DNA from: Enterococcus innesii
GTDB lineage: Bacteria > Bacillota > Bacilli > Lactobacillales > Enterococcaceae
Reading direction: 5' to 3'
Length of the DNA stretch: 64,000 nt
NCBI GenBank assembly: GCA_018982785.1
Contig: JAHHEN010000005.1
Coordinates: 186,001-250,000, forward strand
Shown here: positions 8,736-17,553 of the stretch, in pieces
Layout of the letters: every line of letters begins with the position of its first letter
Numbering within the stretch: the stretch's first letter is position 1
Translations under genes and position numbers: made by a program
Notes under the pieces: generated by a model
Databases searched by the model: none
What the model was told of the DNA's origin: nothing
The model's input: the letters and a program-made list of their open reading frames with translations, nothing else

Positions 8736-9395
8736 TTACCCTTGACGCTTTTGCCGAGTCGGTATTCCCAAAGTCAAATCACGTTCCTTCGACCAAGCGA
8801 TGGCACCCGACAGCAAAAAGAAGCTAATGACCGTCCCTTCCCTCACCGCTAGCGGTAAGCCCAAACTGATCGCTAGCAAGAGCGCTCCCGAAATACAGAC
8901 TGCATCAACGCCATAACGGTACTGCTTAAATGTCCAACGACTGCGTTGCGCCAGCAAATGACACCAGTGCTCGATTGGAAATTTCAAGACCTGCAACCGT
9001 AAGACTTGCCCCGTCGCCGTTCCAGAAATCAAGATCCCACCGATCAAAGCAGCTAGTTGGCTCCAATAATTCGTCAAGTGCAGCGATGCCAAGAAATAGT
9101 AAACAAAGCCATTGATCAAATAGCCGAATGCCAGCAAAGCAAAAAACATAATCAAGTACTCACTGCCTTTTTGTTTGAGGGACGTCTGCCGCCGATCCAA
9201 TAGCCAACAGACAGCTAAAAAGCCCAAATTGATGGCTGTTGTGATGGTGCCGACTTTGATTCCTGACATCGTTGCCAGTGTGACATTTAAGGCATTAAAA
9301 CTACTGACCCCGACGCTGGCTTTAATGGTCAAGCTGATCCCGAATGCACTCAGCCCATAAAAAATCCCTGATCCTATCCATTGCTTTTTATTCAT
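8736..9395 (-). CDS. YczE/YyaS-like integral membrane protein
   Basis: Polytopic membrane protein of about 219 residues with five or more hydrophobic segments, starting near KKQWIGSGIFYGLSAFGISL. The sequence resembles the YczE family of unknown function. ATG 9393-9395 follows GGGAGAAAAA and is preferred to the GTG four codons earlier. It is divergent from the Crp/Fnr-type regulator at 9488, which may control it. No catalytic motif is visible. Confidence 0.7.
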   Translation of the reverse strand: MNKKQWIGSGIFYGLSAFGISLTIKASVGVSSFNALNVTLATMSGIKVGTITTAINLGFLAVCWLLDRRQTSLKQKGSEYLIMFFALLAFGYLINGFVYYFLASLHLTNYWSQLAALIGGILISGTATGQVLRLQVLKFPIEHWCHLLAQRSRWTFKQYRYGVDAVCISGALLLAISLGLPLAVREGTVISFFLLSGAIAWSKERDLTLGIPTRQKRQG

Positions 9396-9434
9396 TTTTT
9401 CTCCCACACTTTCATTTTTGCTTTTCTAAGTATG

Positions 9435-9472
9435 TGCTATACTGACTAAAAACAAATAGGAGATTTCTCCTA
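9435..9472 (+). promoter_or_regulatory. Promoter and palindromic operator of the Crp/Fnr gene
   Basis: Extended -10 TGCTATACT (9435-9443) is followed by a perfect 16-bp palindrome TAGGAGATTTCTCCTA (9457-9472) over the early transcribed region, a good candidate for autoregulation. Confidence 0.55.
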
Positions 9473-9487
9473 GTTTGGAGGAAAAAA

Positions 9488-10159
9488 GTGAAAAAAACCG
9501 CTTATGCCTTGGCAATAAAGCAGGTACCAATCAAAGAAAGCTGCCCCTTGCCGATTCCTGAGGAGATTTTACAACAAAGTGCCCTCTGCACCTTTAATCA
9601 TCGAGAAGCGATCCAAAAAGAAACGGTGCCGATGTCGGTCTTTTTCGTCCTATTGACTGGCAAAGCCAAGATCATTCAAACGCAAGAAAACGGCAAACGT
9701 GCCTTGCTGCAGTTTCTCCATCCTGGTGATTGCATTGGCGATCTCACGTTGATTGGCGCCGAAACAGTACCGAAAACCGTGGTTGCGATCGGTGAAACAA
9801 CTTGTCTGGGCATTCCTATGCAAGCAGCAGCTCACGGGCTCATGCAAGACCTGGCTTTCGTACAAACGCTAGGCAAAACTATCGGTGAAAAATTACTGCT
9901 GCGTATGGATCATTTTTCCGTCAATCAAACCTATCCCTTACCATGGCGCCTTGCCTACCTACTATTGGAAGCCTCGATCGATGATCTTTTTCAAGAAAAA
10001 TTGACGGAGACCGCCGAATACTTAGGCGTGAGCTATCGCCATTTGACGTATACCTTAAAAGATTTCAAAACGCAAAAACTAGTCTCAAAAACTGCAGACG
10101 GCTATCGGATCGATGCGCCTGCGCTGCAGACCTTTATCCAAAACCAACAAAAGCAGTAA
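9488..10159 (+). CDS. Crp/Fnr family transcriptional regulator
   Basis: N-terminal cyclic-nucleotide-binding-type beta barrel (about residues 20-130, including LLTGKAKI, GDCIGDL) and a C-terminal winged HTH (ETAEYLGVSYRHLTYTLKDF). It resembles YeiL-type regulators and has no Fnr-like Cys cluster at the N-terminus. GTG start 9488-9490 follows TTTGGAGGAAAAAA. It is divergent from the YczE-like gene, with an autoregulatory-looking palindrome in between. Effector and targets are unknown. Confidence 0.82.
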   Translation: MKKTAYALAIKQVPIKESCPLPIPEEILQQSALCTFNHREAIQKETVPMSVFFVLLTGKAKIIQTQENGKRALLQFLHPGDCIGDLTLIGAETVPKTVVAIGETTCLGIPMQAAAHGLMQDLAFVQTLGKTIGEKLLLRMDHFSVNQTYPLPWRLAYLLLEASIDDLFQEKLTETAEYLGVSYRHLTYTLKDFKTQKLVSKTADGYRIDAPALQTFIQNQQKQ

Positions 10160-10168
10160 CAAGCAAAT

Positions 10169-10267
10169 AACGACAGCAAAATAGTTGGTATGATGCTCCC
10201 CTAAAAGCCAGAGAAAAAGCTGACTTTTAGGAGGCGCAACAAGAAAAACCAACTGTTTGCTGTCGTT
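10169..10267. repeat. Nested long inverted repeat between convergent genes
   Basis: Outer arms AACGACAGCAAAATAGTTGGT (10169 on) and its near-perfect complement (10248-10267) enclose a second hairpin CTCCCCTAAAAG / CTTTTAGGAG. It may be a large bidirectional terminator, but the flanking T-run is poor. Confidence 0.6.
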
Positions 10268-10281
10268 TTCGGGTCGTTGCT

Positions 10282-11723
10282 TTATTTTTTCGCCAATGCC
10301 CATGCATTGACAGTAACCGTGCCAGTTCCGCTGAGAGCGATCGCCTCGGTCCGTTTTGGATACACGCGAGAGGTCAAACAATATTGCCCGCCATTTAAGA
10401 AAATCTCAATCGACGACGTATCGACGAAAATCTGCAGCTGCGTCAGCTCATCGACCTTGACACTGCGCTGTTTACGACCGTAGCCAGAAACGCCATGATG
10501 GATCGTGAAGACACCAGCTTCATAAGCCAAAGTCGTATCTTGCAAAAGCCCAAGCTGGAACTGCTGCAATGGGGCTTCCGCCATAACTTGCAACTCATAA
10601 GCCAACTCGTCGAAAGACAAGTGCTGCGGTTTTTCTGATAGCACAATTTTTTGGCTGACTTGCTTGTCCCGCAAATTTTGGAATTCTGGCAAAGGTTCTT
10701 GATACAACTGGTCATTTTTGACCGAAAGCTGTCTTGGCAGCGTTGCGGCATGCTGCCAGCCGCGAGGGATCGTTGGATTGCTGTATTCAGGACTGGTATC
10801 CCCTAACCCCATCCAGCCCCACAAGATCCGCCGTTTCTGCTCATCTTCAAAGGTTTGCGGGGCATAGAAGTCAAAGCCATAATCAAGTTCGCGAAACGCA
10901 GAAGTTTCTTTGAACGTCAGGGTCTCCCAATCCACCTCTCCAATCAGATACCCTGATTGATGGATATTTTGGCAAGCATGTTCTTTGGCTGCCAAGCCTT
11001 GCGGTGAGAAGACCAACACATCTTTGCCATCTAAGTGGAAGTAGTCTGGGCATTCCCACATGTAGCCTAGCGCATAGTCCTCACCGAAAAAGATTCCTCG
11101 ATAGGTCCATTCATTTAAATCCGTCGATTCATAAATCAAAATTTTGCCTTCGTTTTCCAACGTACGCGCGCCTAGCAGCATATAGTAGGTGTCTTCGTGG
11201 GCAAAAACCTTTGGGTCACGAATATGATCGGTAAATCCTTCAGGGTAGTCCTCATGAGGAATCACGACTTCTTGCTTTTCGACGGTATAGCCGTCTTTGC
11301 TGATTACATGGACCGTGTTTTGTTCTCGTCCACTAAAGGTATAGTCATGATCACCGGGATGTTTGACATTCCCAGTATAGAAAAAATGGATCGTGTCATT
11401 CTCGATAAAGGCAGAACCCGAGTAGACCCCGTCTTTGTCATAGTTGTGTTCGGGAGAAAGAAACAGCGCTTCTTCTTGAAACGTGACAAAATCCGTCGAC
11501 GTTTTGTGTCCCCAGTGGGGGGTTCTCCGCCGTGGGGCGTTTGCGGTACATATTGATGGTAAAAATGAACGACACCTTTGAATTGGCAAAGACCGTTCGG
11601 GTCGTTCATCCATCCTGTTTCTGGCATCAAATGATAGTTCAAGCGCCACGCATCAGCACTGATTTTTTCCGCTAATTCGCTTTGAGTTTGGGCAAGCTGT
11701 GCCCAGTATTCTTTCGTTAACAT
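10282..11723 (-). CDS. scrB: Sucrose-6-phosphate hydrolase, GH32, frameshifted
   Basis: Cleaves sucrose-6-phosphate made by the adjacent PTS into glucose-6-phosphate and fructose. The GH32 nucleophile motif is GWMNDPNGL. The invertase RDPK motif (HIRDPKVF) and the acid/base region WECPD are present, followed by a C-terminal beta-sandwich. The first frame runs to GGEPPTGDTK; the family sequence HWGHKTSTDF resumes in another frame. One more C in the minus-strand C6 run (plus strand G6, 11517-11522) repairs it. It lies 43 bp after scrA in one operon. Confidence 0.9.
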
Positions 11724-11766
11724 TGTGGTACCTCTTTTCTCTTGCCGATGAACAGCAAGGGATTAT

Positions 11767-13143
11767 TTATTGGTTCAACTCTTTGGCTAGCGGTTTGCGC
11801 TGCAATTGGACACCAGCAAAACCGACTGCAAAGGCAATCAAAATCACGACGACGTATTTCAGCATGGCACCGAAATCTCCAGTATACAACAATAGTCCTG
11901 GAATAAAAGTGATGCCCATCCCAGTGGCAGCTAATTGGAAGACATACGTCGCAAACCCGCCGACTGCGCCCCCCAGCATGCCTGCGCCAAAAATCCGCAT
12001 CGAGCGTAAGTTGACCCCAAATAGTAAAGGTTCCGTGATCCCAAATAAGGTTGGAACCGCCGCACTGATGGCATTTGAGCGTTTGACTTTGTTTTTATAA
12101 ATAAATGCCGCAGCGATCGCAGCCCCAAATTGTCCCGCCATACTTGCTGTACCTAAGACTTGTAGGACGTTTTCGCCTGTCGTATTCAATAACCCTAACT
12201 CAATAATACTTAACGAATGGTGCAATCCAGTGATCACGATCACTTGCTGAACCCCTCCGTAAATGATATAACCGATGCCCAATGGTGCTTGCACCAAGTA
12301 GACGATACTGTTGATGACTGCTCTTTCAGCTACTTGCAAGATTGGTCCTAACGCAAACAAAATCAAACCTAAAGTAATGACGATCGTTAAGAATGGTGTC
12401 ACGATCAAATCCATCATTTGCGGAACAAATTTACGGAACCATTTTTCTAACTTAGAAACTAAGATCCCGACAATAATTGCTGGAAAAATCGACCCTTGAT
12501 ACCCAGAGATCGATAAACCGAATAAGTGCAGTGGCTCTGCATCCCCGCTGGCAACTGCCCAAGCGTTCGGCAATTGCGGAGCCACCATCATCAATCCTAC
12601 CACGATCCCGATGATCGGATTACCGCCGAATTTTTTCGTCGCACTATAGGCGATCAAAACAGGTAAAAAGGCAAACGCTGTATCCGTTAACATTTCAAAC
12701 ATAGCTAACCAGTCAGCACTATAGGTGACCCCCAACTCGGTCAATAATCCCCGAATCCCCATCAAGAGCCCCGTCGTTACCAAAGCTGGAATCAGTGGCA
12801 CCAAGACATCTGACAACGTGCGGACAACTTTTTGGACGGGTGACAGATTCGAATAAACATCATCTTTGAAGCCAGCTTTTTCAGCGGAGGCGTCATTGCC
12901 CATCTCTGTAGCGAAGGCTTGATACACTTCATTGACTTTTCCTGTTCCAAAAATGAACTGATGCTGTCCCGTGTTGAAAAAATAGCCCTTGCTGCCCTCA
13001 ACTGCTTCCGCTTTGTCTTTATCTACTAACTGATCGTCTTTCAAAATCAAGCGCAAACGTGTGGCACAGTGTTCAAAGTTTTTGACATTTTCTTTGCCGC
13101 CAACAGCTTCTAACACTTGGTCGATCGTTTTTTGTTCCTTCAT
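11767..13143 (-). CDS. scrA: PTS sucrose transporter subunit IIBC
   Basis: Imports sucrose and phosphorylates it. The IIB domain has phospho-Cys in EHCATRLRL. The IIC domain runs from about residue 110 to the end, with about ten membrane segments. There is no IIA domain, so a IIA-Glc from elsewhere is required. ATG 13141-13143 has AAAGGAGTGGGAAAA upstream; the GTG three codons earlier sits directly on the ribosome site and is rejected. The gene is first in the scrAB operon, behind a ScrR-type operator and cre. Confidence 0.9.
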   Translation of the reverse strand: MKEQKTIDQVLEAVGGKENVKNFEHCATRLRLILKDDQLVDKDKAEAVEGSKGYFFNTGQHQFIFGTGKVNEVYQAFATEMGNDASAEKAGFKDDVYSNLSPVQKVVRTLSDVLVPLIPALVTTGLLMGIRGLLTELGVTYSADWLAMFEMLTDTAFAFLPVLIAYSATKKFGGNPIIGIVVGLMMVAPQLPNAWAVASGDAEPLHLFGLSISGYQGSIFPAIIVGILVSKLEKWFRKFVPQMMDLIVTPFLTIVITLGLILFALGPILQVAERAVINSIVYLVQAPLGIGYIIYGGVQQVIVITGLHHSLSIIELGLLNTTGENVLQVLGTASMAGQFGAAIAAAFIYKNKVKRSNAISAAVPTLFGITEPLLFGVNLRSMRIFGAGMLGGAVGGFATYVFQLAATGMGITFIPGLLLYTGDFGAMLKYVVVILIAFAVGFAGVQLQRKPLAKELNQ

Positions 13144-13177
13144 TTTTCCCACTCCTTTGATCGTCGGTCCACTTGTG

Positions 13178-13225
13178 GAACCGGTTCTACATTTGTAGAT
13201 TAACAGAAACCGTTTGCAATTGCAA
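13178..13225 (-). promoter_or_regulatory. scrAB promoter with operator and cre-like site
   Basis: Minus strand: -35 TTGCAA (13220-13225), 17 bp, -10 TAATCT (13197-13202). A cre-like TGCAAACGGTTTCT (13205-13218) lies in the spacer. The palindrome GAACCGGTTC (13178-13187) just downstream is a likely ScrR operator. Confidence 0.65.
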
Positions 13226-13236
13226 GCAAAGAAAAT

Positions 13237-13276
13237 AAAAAAACAGAACGCCGCAACTGGACGTTCTGTTTTCTCG
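13237..13276 (-). terminator. Terminator of scrR
   Basis: Minus-strand stem AAAACAGAACG / CGTTCTGTTTT followed by a T-run, directly after the scrR stop codon. Confidence 0.8.
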
Positions 13277-13289
13277 AAAAATATTTGCT

Positions 13290-14285
13290 TTATCGCTCCT
13301 GATTGTCAAGCTTGGCAGTCGACTGTTTGACCACTAATCGATTCGGTAATTCGATCACTTCAGGAACCTCTTCCCCTTGTGTCAGTTTTTGGATCGTTAA
13401 GACGGCATCGATGCCTAATTGGACATAGGGATATTGGGTCGTTGTGATGGTCGGATAGACATAATCCGTCGAATCATAGCCGCCAAATCCGTTCAAGGAA
13501 AAGTCTTGCGGCACTTGGTACCCTAGTTCATGGGCGGCTTTCAATACAGCAACAGCGATATTGTCCGTAGCACAGGCGATGTACGTTGCCGGTTGATCTT
13601 TCAAGAACACAAGAGCTTTTTGGTACGTTTCTCTTCTTGAAAAAGACGTTTCGATAAAGTCCACCTTGACGTTGGGGGTTTGTGCTAAGACATCAAGAAA
13701 TCCTTTTTTTCGCAAGACACCTACCGCATAATCATTCTCGCTGACCCCAACAAATAAATAACGTCGGTGGCCAGCGCTGACTGCATATTCTGCCATGGTT
13801 TTGCCCGCTTGATAATCTTCATGGACGATGGAATGAATGCCAGCTAACTGTTGGCCTAACAATAAAACCGGCATAGGAACCTCTGCCAGCACCGCTTGCA
13901 GCTGCGGCGTGATTTTACGCGCAAAAAGGATCATCCCTGCTACTTTTTGTTTGACTAGCATTTCGATATTTTCTAGTTCCCGCTCATCGCTTTGATCAGA
14001 GTTGGTGATCAGCATTTGATAGCCGTTTTCCCGTGCTGTCGTATCAATCCCTTTCAACACATCATTTGTCGATGGCGAATTCAGTCGAGGAATGATCACG
14101 CCCAGCAATTTCGTGTCTTGGGCTTTCAGTGAACGAGCAAATGTATTGGGGCGATAGCCAGTTTCAGCAATGATCTGATCAATTTTTTTGCGCTTTTCTT
14201 CACTGATATAGCCATTGTTCAGATAGCGGGAAACCGTACTTTTCGCTACTCCCGCCTTTTCAGCAATGTCCTTGATCGTTGTCAT
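13290..14285 (-). CDS. scrR: LacI family sucrose operon repressor
   Basis: DNA-binding repressor. The N-terminal LacI HTH reads TTIKDIAEKAGVAKSTVSRY with the hinge YRPNTFARSLK. A periplasmic-binding-protein-like effector domain fills residues 60-325. It lies upstream of scrA in the same direction but has its own terminator, and the scrA promoter contains a LacI-type palindrome. Function is assigned by context and by resemblance to ScrR; sucrose-6-phosphate or fructose derivatives would be the inducer. Confidence 0.82.
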   Translation of the reverse strand: MTTIKDIAEKAGVAKSTVSRYLNNGYISEEKRKKIDQIIAETGYRPNTFARSLKAQDTKLLGVIIPRLNSPSTNDVLKGIDTTARENGYQMLITNSDQSDERELENIEMLVKQKVAGMILFARKITPQLQAVLAEVPMPVLLLGQQLAGIHSIVHEDYQAGKTMAEYAVSAGHRRYLFVGVSENDYAVGVLRKKGFLDVLAQTPNVKVDFIETSFSRRETYQKALVFLKDQPATYIACATDNIAVAVLKAAHELGYQVPQDFSLNGFGGYDSTDYVYPTITTTQYPYVQLGIDAVLTIQKLTQGEEVPEVIELPNRLVVKQSTAKLDNQER

Positions 14286-14577
14286 GATTTCCCACCTTTG
14301 CGTTTTCTTTTATTATAACAATAACTGAAAAAAAGCGCAGGTTTTGCGTGAAAATTGTTGGGATAGGAGATTTTGGAATGAAGCTTCACTTCAAAGTAAT
14401 CTTACAATCAATGAATGGTAGAGAAACTAAAACCTCCCTTTACAAGCTATGGCGAAGATCGATCAGATCATTGAGTATATTTTTTAAGCAACACAACGCC
14501 CTGATTCGTCAGCAGATAAACCACGAATAGTAAACCCTTATTCGATTCTGAACATTTTTATAGCAAGCGACATATAA

Positions 14578-14620
14578 TAAAAAAACCAGCTAAGCCACGC
14601 TTAACTGGTTTTTCATTAGT
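14578..14620 (-). terminator. Terminator after the NCS2 permease
   Basis: Minus-strand stem AACCAGTTAAGC / GCTTAGCTGGTT followed by seven T. The 14286-14657 gap otherwise shows no supportable gene. Confidence 0.8.
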
Positions 14621-14657
14621 AGAAATCCTACTTTAACTTTACATTGAAACCCCTCTA

Positions 14658-15968
14658 TCACACATTCAAAATCCACATAAACCCAAGAAAGACAAAGAAC
14701 AAGCCGTACATGATCGGTGAGACTTCTTTGCCGCGTTTGGCTGCTAACATGGTGATTGGGTAAAAGATGAAGCCCAACGCGATCCCATCGGAGATGCTGT
14801 AGGTCAACGGCATGCCTAATAGAATCAAGAAGGCTGGGATTGCGATTTCCATTTCGTGCCATTTGATTTCTCGCAGCGATTGCGCCATCAATACACCTAC
14901 GACGATCAGTGCTGGTGCGGTCACTTGAGAAGTGACAACGGATAGCAATGGTGAAAAGAACAAGCCGAACAAGAAGAAAATTCCAGTCGTCACGGCAGTC
15001 AAGCCAGAACGACCGCCCACGGCGATCCCAGCGGAAGATTCCACGTATGCGCCTACTGGTGAGGTACCTAATAAAGAACCAGCGAGCATGGCGGTGGAAT
15101 CAGAAGCAAGTGCTTTGCCGACCCGTGGCATTTTGTTGTCTTTCATGAAGCCCGCTTGGTTGGCAAGTCCCACCAAGGTGCCTGCGGTATCAAAGAAAGT
15201 GACGAGTAAGAAAGTCAGTACTACGACCCACATTTGCAGAGAATTGATGTCTCCTACATGGTTGAGCGCCACTAAGAATGTGGAAGAAATACTTGGTGCA
15301 GCAGAAACGATACTGGATGGTGCTTGGATCAAGCCAGTCAAAAGACCTAAAACAGTTGTTGCGGCCATCCCGATAAAAATTCCGCCAGGAACTCGGCGAA
15401 CCATCAAGACGGCAGTGATCACTAAACCAAAAATCGTCAGCCACGTCGTACCAACACTCAATGAACCTAGCGCCACAAGGGTCGAATCGTCAGAAACGAT
15501 GATCCCGCCTTCGCTCAATCCCAAAAAGGCGATGAACAGACCGATCCCGCCAGAGATGGCATATTTTAAATCAGCAGGGATCGCATCAATGATCAGCTCC
15601 CGTAATTTGAAGATCGTGATCACAATAAAAATCAGTGATGCCACAAACACACCGGCTAATGCTGTTTGCCATGGAACCCCCATTCCAATACAGACTGAAT
15701 AAGAAAAGAATGCGTTGATCCCTAATGCGGGTGCTGTAGCGATCGGGTATTTTGCTAAAACCCCCATCAAGATACAGCCCAATGCACTGGCTAACGCCGT
15801 TGCTGTAAAGACGGCACCTTCGTCCATCCCAGATGCCCCAAGGACCGTTGGATTGACGAATAAAATATAGGCCATTGAGATAAAGGTGGTAAATCCAGCT
15901 AAGATTTCTCGTTTGACCGTTGTTTGTAGGGCATCCAGCCCAAAAAAGGAATTGATTTGATTCTTCAT
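14658..15968 (-). CDS. NCS2 family (AzgA-type) purine permease
   Basis: Proton-coupled uptake of hypoxanthine, guanine or adenine in the AzgA/PbuG/PbuO branch. The N-terminus FFGLDALQTTVKREILAGFTTF and ALGINAFFSYSV segments are characteristic. Twelve to fourteen membrane segments fit the 436-residue length. ATG 15966-15968 follows GGAGGAGTAAAA; an upstream in-frame ATG is not needed. No purine riboswitch is seen, but a perfect 10-bp hairpin sits just 5' of the ribosome-binding site. Confidence 0.88.
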   Translation of the reverse strand: MKNQINSFFGLDALQTTVKREILAGFTTFISMAYILFVNPTVLGASGMDEGAVFTATALASALGCILMGVLAKYPIATAPALGINAFFSYSVCIGMGVPWQTALAGVFVASLIFIVITIFKLRELIIDAIPADLKYAISGGIGLFIAFLGLSEGGIIVSDDSTLVALGSLSVGTTWLTIFGLVITAVLMVRRVPGGIFIGMAATTVLGLLTGLIQAPSSIVSAAPSISSTFLVALNHVGDINSLQMWVVVLTFLLVTFFDTAGTLVGLANQAGFMKDNKMPRVGKALASDSTAMLAGSLLGTSPVGAYVESSAGIAVGGRSGLTAVTTGIFFLFGLFFSPLLSVVTSQVTAPALIVVGVLMAQSLREIKWHEMEIAIPAFLILLGMPLTYSISDGIALGFIFYPITMLAAKRGKEVSPIMYGLFFVFLGFMWILNV

Positions 15969-15983
15969 TTTTACTCCTCCAGC

Positions 15984-16014
15984 AATCAAGCAAAGGTATC
16001 ACGATTGCTTGATT
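15984..16014 (-). promoter_or_regulatory. Hairpin upstream of the permease ribosome-binding site
   Basis: Arms AATCAAGCAA / TTGCTTGATT are a perfect 10-bp inverted repeat with an 11-nt loop, about 5 nt from the GGAGGAG ribosome site of the permease gene. It could be a translational control element or a protein operator. Confidence 0.45.
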
Positions 16015-16128
16015 TTTTATAATGAAAACGACGAAATCAATCATAAACCAACTTTATCTGCAAGTAAATATTATCCGGTTAAAAAAACCAATAAAACGCT
16101 TTTTCCAACATCTTACCCTTAGTTGTTT

Positions 16129-16728
16129 CTAATCCACGTGTAACGACTTCTCATTCACCAATTGCTTCAGCTGTTCCTTGGTGGTGCGCTTGATGGAAAG
16201 CTTTGGCAACTCGTTCAACGCAAAGTAATCGCTGTTGGAGGTTTCACTGTTTTTGATGAAGTCCCCTGCCAAAACATCACAGGCAAAGACCAGCTTATAG
16301 TATTGAAACACTTGTGGAATGTCTGGTCTTAGATTCGTATCAAAAATTGCTCGCAGCTCCTTGACCTCAACGAGCAAGCCAGTTTCTTCCAGCACTTCTT
16401 TTTTGATGTTTTCCCGTGGCGTCAAGCCAATTTCTGCATAGCCTCCTGGCAGTGACCATTCTTTCGTCAGGCTGTCTTCCACCAGCAAGATTTTTTCGTC
16501 TTTTTGGATCAATGCTCGTACATCGACTTTTGGCGTAGGATAGCCCTCATTATTTTCTGTTAAAAGGGTCAACGCAGCTGCGTCTTGATCCACGACGGTA
16601 CTCATCAAATGCAATGCCAACTCTTTGATTTCTTGATAACGTTCCTTATCGTACACATCTTTGCCATAGTACAAACCTGCTTCAGCGATCGATAACAGGC
16701 GTTTGTATTGCGCAAAATAATCTTTCAT
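16129..16728 (-). CDS. NUDIX hydrolase with NUDIX_N domain
   Basis: Nucleotide-sugar or dinucleotide pyrophosphatase. Residues 1-60 form the helical NUDIX_N leader. The Nudix box is recognisable as GGYAEIGLTPRENIKKEVLEE followed by TG, although the first conserved Glu is Leu and the Arg of RE is Lys. Length of 199 residues fits this subfamily. It stands alone, separated by a terminator from the kinase-like gene upstream. Substrate is unknown; ADP-ribose-like compounds are common for the fold. Confidence 0.85.
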   Translation of the reverse strand: MKDYFAQYKRLLSIAEAGLYYGKDVYDKERYQEIKELALHLMSTVVDQDAAALTLLTENNEGYPTPKVDVRALIQKDEKILLVEDSLTKEWSLPGGYAEIGLTPRENIKKEVLEETGLLVEVKELRAIFDTNLRPDIPQVFQYYKLVFACDVLAGDFIKNSETSNSDYFALNELPKLSIKRTTKEQLKQLVNEKSLHVD

Positions 16729-16879
16729 CCATTCCCCGCCTTTTCCATTTCTCTGTTATGCTTCTTATTCTAGAGGAAATCGCCAGTTTTGCAAAAGAAA
16801 GTCTTCTGAGACATAAGAAACAATCCGTCTTGCTTTGACAGCTAAACTTCCCCAAAAGCTGAGTCATGAGAAATAGCTC

Positions 16880-16932
16880 AAAAAAAAAGCAGTTGGCATG
16901 TACCTAGAACAGGTATAACGCCAACTGCTTTG
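16880..16932 (-). terminator. Terminator of the aldolase/PTS operon
   Basis: Minus-strand stem AAGCAGTTGGC / GCCAACTGCTT with an inner TACCTG..TAGGTA hairpin, then nine T. It lies just after the repaired stop of the kinase-like gene. Confidence 0.85.
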
Positions 16933-16933
16933 C

Positions 16934-17553
16934 TTATTTACTTAGCTCAATTGCAATTCTCTCGATCAATGGGCGATAATCCACTTGCTCGTACTCTTCC
17001 ACATTGACTTCGATAAGCTCCCTAACTGAAAGTCATTGTAACGGCGATCGGTGATGATTTGCCGAAACGCTTCTTTGGTTATATGGTTGGTTGCAGCTTG
17101 TCTATCTTCCAGCACATCCCCGTAATGGTATCGTTCCATGATAAAACTCAAATGGCGGTCATCCGCACGATCACGTAAGAAGCGTCTTTCCCATAAGGTT
17201 TCAAAAGAGGCTGTCAAACGTATGGTCAAGCAGTCATAGCCATAGCTTTGGGCGAGAAAATTCAGCAAGGGCTTCTGCTTTTCACTAAAGGGGTATTCCG
17301 AGACCACCAAACGTTTTCCTAAAGACATGTACAAGCCCAATGCCTGATAGTAAAAAGGCCAAACATACTGCTTTTCGATCTGGGCTTTTTCTGCCAATGA
17401 ATCAAAGCCGAGGGATTCGGCATAGCACTCTTTGATTTCATCCGGCGTAAGTGCGAAAAGATCAGGAAAACGTGTCTTCAACAGATTCAGTAAATAACTT
17501 TTTCCGGTTCCAGGGCTGCCTGCCAATAAAACAAGCATCTTTTTGCGTACCAT
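16934..17553 (-). CDS. P-loop NTPase, kinase-like (AAA_33 type), frameshifted
   Basis: Small ATP-binding protein with Walker A GSPGTGKS at residues 12-19 and a TPDEIKE segment typical of P-loop small-molecule kinases. A lid-like RRFLRDRADDRH segment follows. The open frame ends in an unrelated tail after YNDFQLG; the next frame gives ELIEVNVEEYEQVDYRPLIE and stops at 16934-16936. One more G in the run complementary to 17020-17022 restores it. The stop of the aldolase gene abuts its start, so the two are co-translated. In this operon it may phosphorylate the sugar phosphate before aldol cleavage; that is an inference. Confidence 0.72.

Noticed and set aside
14348-14530. Plus-strand 60-codon open frame between scrR and the purine permease
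   Set aside because: No convincing ribosome site, no recognisable domain, and it lies in an intergenic stretch with terminators.
15990-16128. Purine riboswitch upstream of the NCS2 permease
   Set aside because: The conserved purine-aptamer loops are absent; only a simple hairpin is seen.
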